Position numbers and translations under genes: made by a program. Shown piece after piece: positions 6,504 to 7,492 of a stretch of 7,492 nucleotides of DNA (position 1 is its first letter; each line of letters begins with the position of its first letter). Source of the stretch: an uncultured Ignavibacteria bacterium (GTDB lineage: Bacteria > Bacteroidota > Ignavibacteria > Kapaibacteriales > UBA2268); contig CAIWET010000220.1 in assembly GCA_903911805.1 (NCBI GenBank), positions 1 to 7,492 on the forward strand. Direction: 5' to 3'. The notes beneath the pieces are model-generated. The model was not told where the DNA came from. It saw nothing but the letters and a program-made list of their open reading frames with translations, and ran no database searches.

Positions 6504-7424
6504 ATGACATATAAATGCTTTTTGACACTGATGATTTTCGTATCAACTTATTCTCTATACTCGCAGTGCGACTGTATGACGTCAGCTCAGGCAACAGGAA
6601 TTCAGCAGTTTCAAATCCCTGAAGAAATGAAATCTGGAGATGCAATTGGAAAATTTAAATTATCGGCACTTTATAAATATATTTACGGAGATAAGTATTT
6701 TCAATCAAATTCTGAAGCTCCTGAAGGGATGATTGATAATTTTAATGTGAATTATTCCAATTTAATGCTAACTTATTACCTAAACGATAAGTTCATTTTC
6801 TTCTCTGATATTGGATATTTTATCAAAAAATCTCAAAAATACAAATTACCTCCTGTTGAAGTTTCTGGCAGTGGCTTATCTCATCTTTCTCTTGGGGCAA
6901 AATATTCAATTTTTGAAAATCAAAATTTTGGTAATGAGTTGCTTTGGACTTTGGGTGGAAGAATTCCTTTAGCTAAATATGATTCAACTCTGCCCTATCA
7001 TATCCAATCATCTTCAGGAGCTGTAGGATTAAATACGAGTTTAAGTTATTATCAATCTTTTTTTGACAGACGATTGAATTTAATGTTAAGCATTGGTTAT
7101 GATTATAGTTTCAAAAATGACAGAAATTATCGATATGGCGATAATGCAACTATCGATTTGATGGCTTTTTATAAATTAACATCAGCTTTTTCTGTTTCTT
7201 TAGGAAATAGAATTGACTTTAGGAATAAAGATTATTATTATGATACTACTAATACTGCTTCTGGTGGCATATATCATTCAATTTCTCCTGGATTGCATTA
7301 TAGAGTTTCTGATTTATTGATAAGTGCTATTGCTGATTTGCCTTATTTAAGAAATATATATGGAACTCAGTTAGTAACAAATTATTCCTATATGTTAAAC
7401 CTTAGTTGGTACTTTAAAATTTAA
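6504..7424 (+). CDS. Outer-membrane beta-barrel protein, 'transporter'/MetA-pathway-like
   Basis: A 306-residue predicted outer-membrane protein. Residues 1-21 form a signal peptide (Lys4, a hydrophobic core, YSQ before the cleavage site), so the start at 6504 is well supported; a weak AGG lies upstream. The mature protein begins with Cys-Asp-Cys (22-24), a short Cys-rich start. The body alternates aromatic and polar residues in strand-length segments. It includes GSGLSHLSLGAKYSI (122-136), then GGRIPL (151-156) and SSSGAVGLNTSLSYYQ (169-184), an order that recalls the PF13557 'transporter' or MetA-pathway barrel family (a G-x-G-D-L-x-L-G-x-K-Y block, a G-x-x-x-P block, then a Gly/Ser-rich block). 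The last strand ends WYFKI. No substrate is evident. A lipoprotein is less likely because YSQC is a poor lipobox. It is transcribed divergently from glgA across 140 bp; a link is possible but unproven. Barrel: confident. Family: tentative. Confidence 0.7.
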   Translation: MTYKCFLTLMIFVSTYSLYSQCDCMTSAQATGIQQFQIPEEMKSGDAIGKFKLSALYKYIYGDKYFQSNSEAPEGMIDNFNVNYSNLMLTYYLNDKFIFFSDIGYFIKKSQKYKLPPVEVSGSGLSHLSLGAKYSIFENQNFGNELLWTLGGRIPLAKYDSTLPYHIQSSSGAVGLNTSLSYYQSFFDRRLNLMLSIGYDYSFKNDRNYRYGDNATIDLMAFYKLTSAFSVSLGNRIDFRNKDYYYDTTNTASGGIYHSISPGLHYRVSDLLISAIADLPYLRNIYGTQLVTNYSYMLNLSWYFKI

Positions 7425-7492
7425 GATTTTATAAAATAAATCATAAGATTTTTTGTTAATAATTTATATTTTTTATTTTTTTTTGAAATGCA

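Noticed and set aside
7425..7492. A possible terminator or next gene start (ATG at 7488) after the barrel gene
   Set aside because: There is only an AT-rich palindrome (7426-7437) and T-runs without a GC stem, and the reading frame after the ATG leaves the window at once.

Overview
The window is AT-rich (about one third G+C by eye). It carries six complete protein-coding genes and no RNA gene, insertion sequence or CRISPR array that I can see. Signal peptides and a lipobox of Bacteroidota style, two predicted outer-membrane beta-barrels, mostly A/T-rich translation starts without Shine-Dalgarno sequences, and a glgA gene followed by a DUF4270/DNRLRE-like lipoprotein all point to the Bacteroidota/Chlorobiota (FCB) group. 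An Ignavibacteria- or Kapabacteria-like lineage is possible. This placement is inferred from sequence style, not from a search.

Layout. Positions 1-428 are non-coding. They hold a strong hairpin with features of a + strand terminator (158-192), a locally GC-richer pair of palindromic elements that look like dispersed intergenic repeats (307-368), and a clear intrinsic terminator for the leftward operon (378-408). From 6363 down to 429 five genes lie head to tail on the minus strand: glgA (glycogen synthase), a surface lipoprotein with two similar beta-sandwich-like halves, a FadL/OMPP1-like outer-membrane protein, hslV (protease) and hslU (its AAA+ unfoldase). Three of the four junctions are exactly 8 bp and the fourth is an 11 bp overlap, so they are very probably one transcript. 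A divergent 140 bp intergenic region (6364-6503) separates glgA from a rightward gene (6504-7424) for a small beta-barrel outer-membrane protein of the 'transporter'/MetA-pathway type. The last 68 bases are AT-rich and non-coding.

How the genes may work together. HslV and HslU form the bacterial proteasome-like protease, and their catalytic and docking motifs are intact. GlgA makes alpha-1,4-glucan from a nucleotide-sugar donor. The lipoprotein and the beta-barrel next to it overlap and may form an envelope complex. Nothing in the sequence shows why glycogen synthesis, two envelope proteins and a cytoplasmic protease share a transcript. That arrangement is the most unusual thing in the window, but I see no clear case for a wholly new system.
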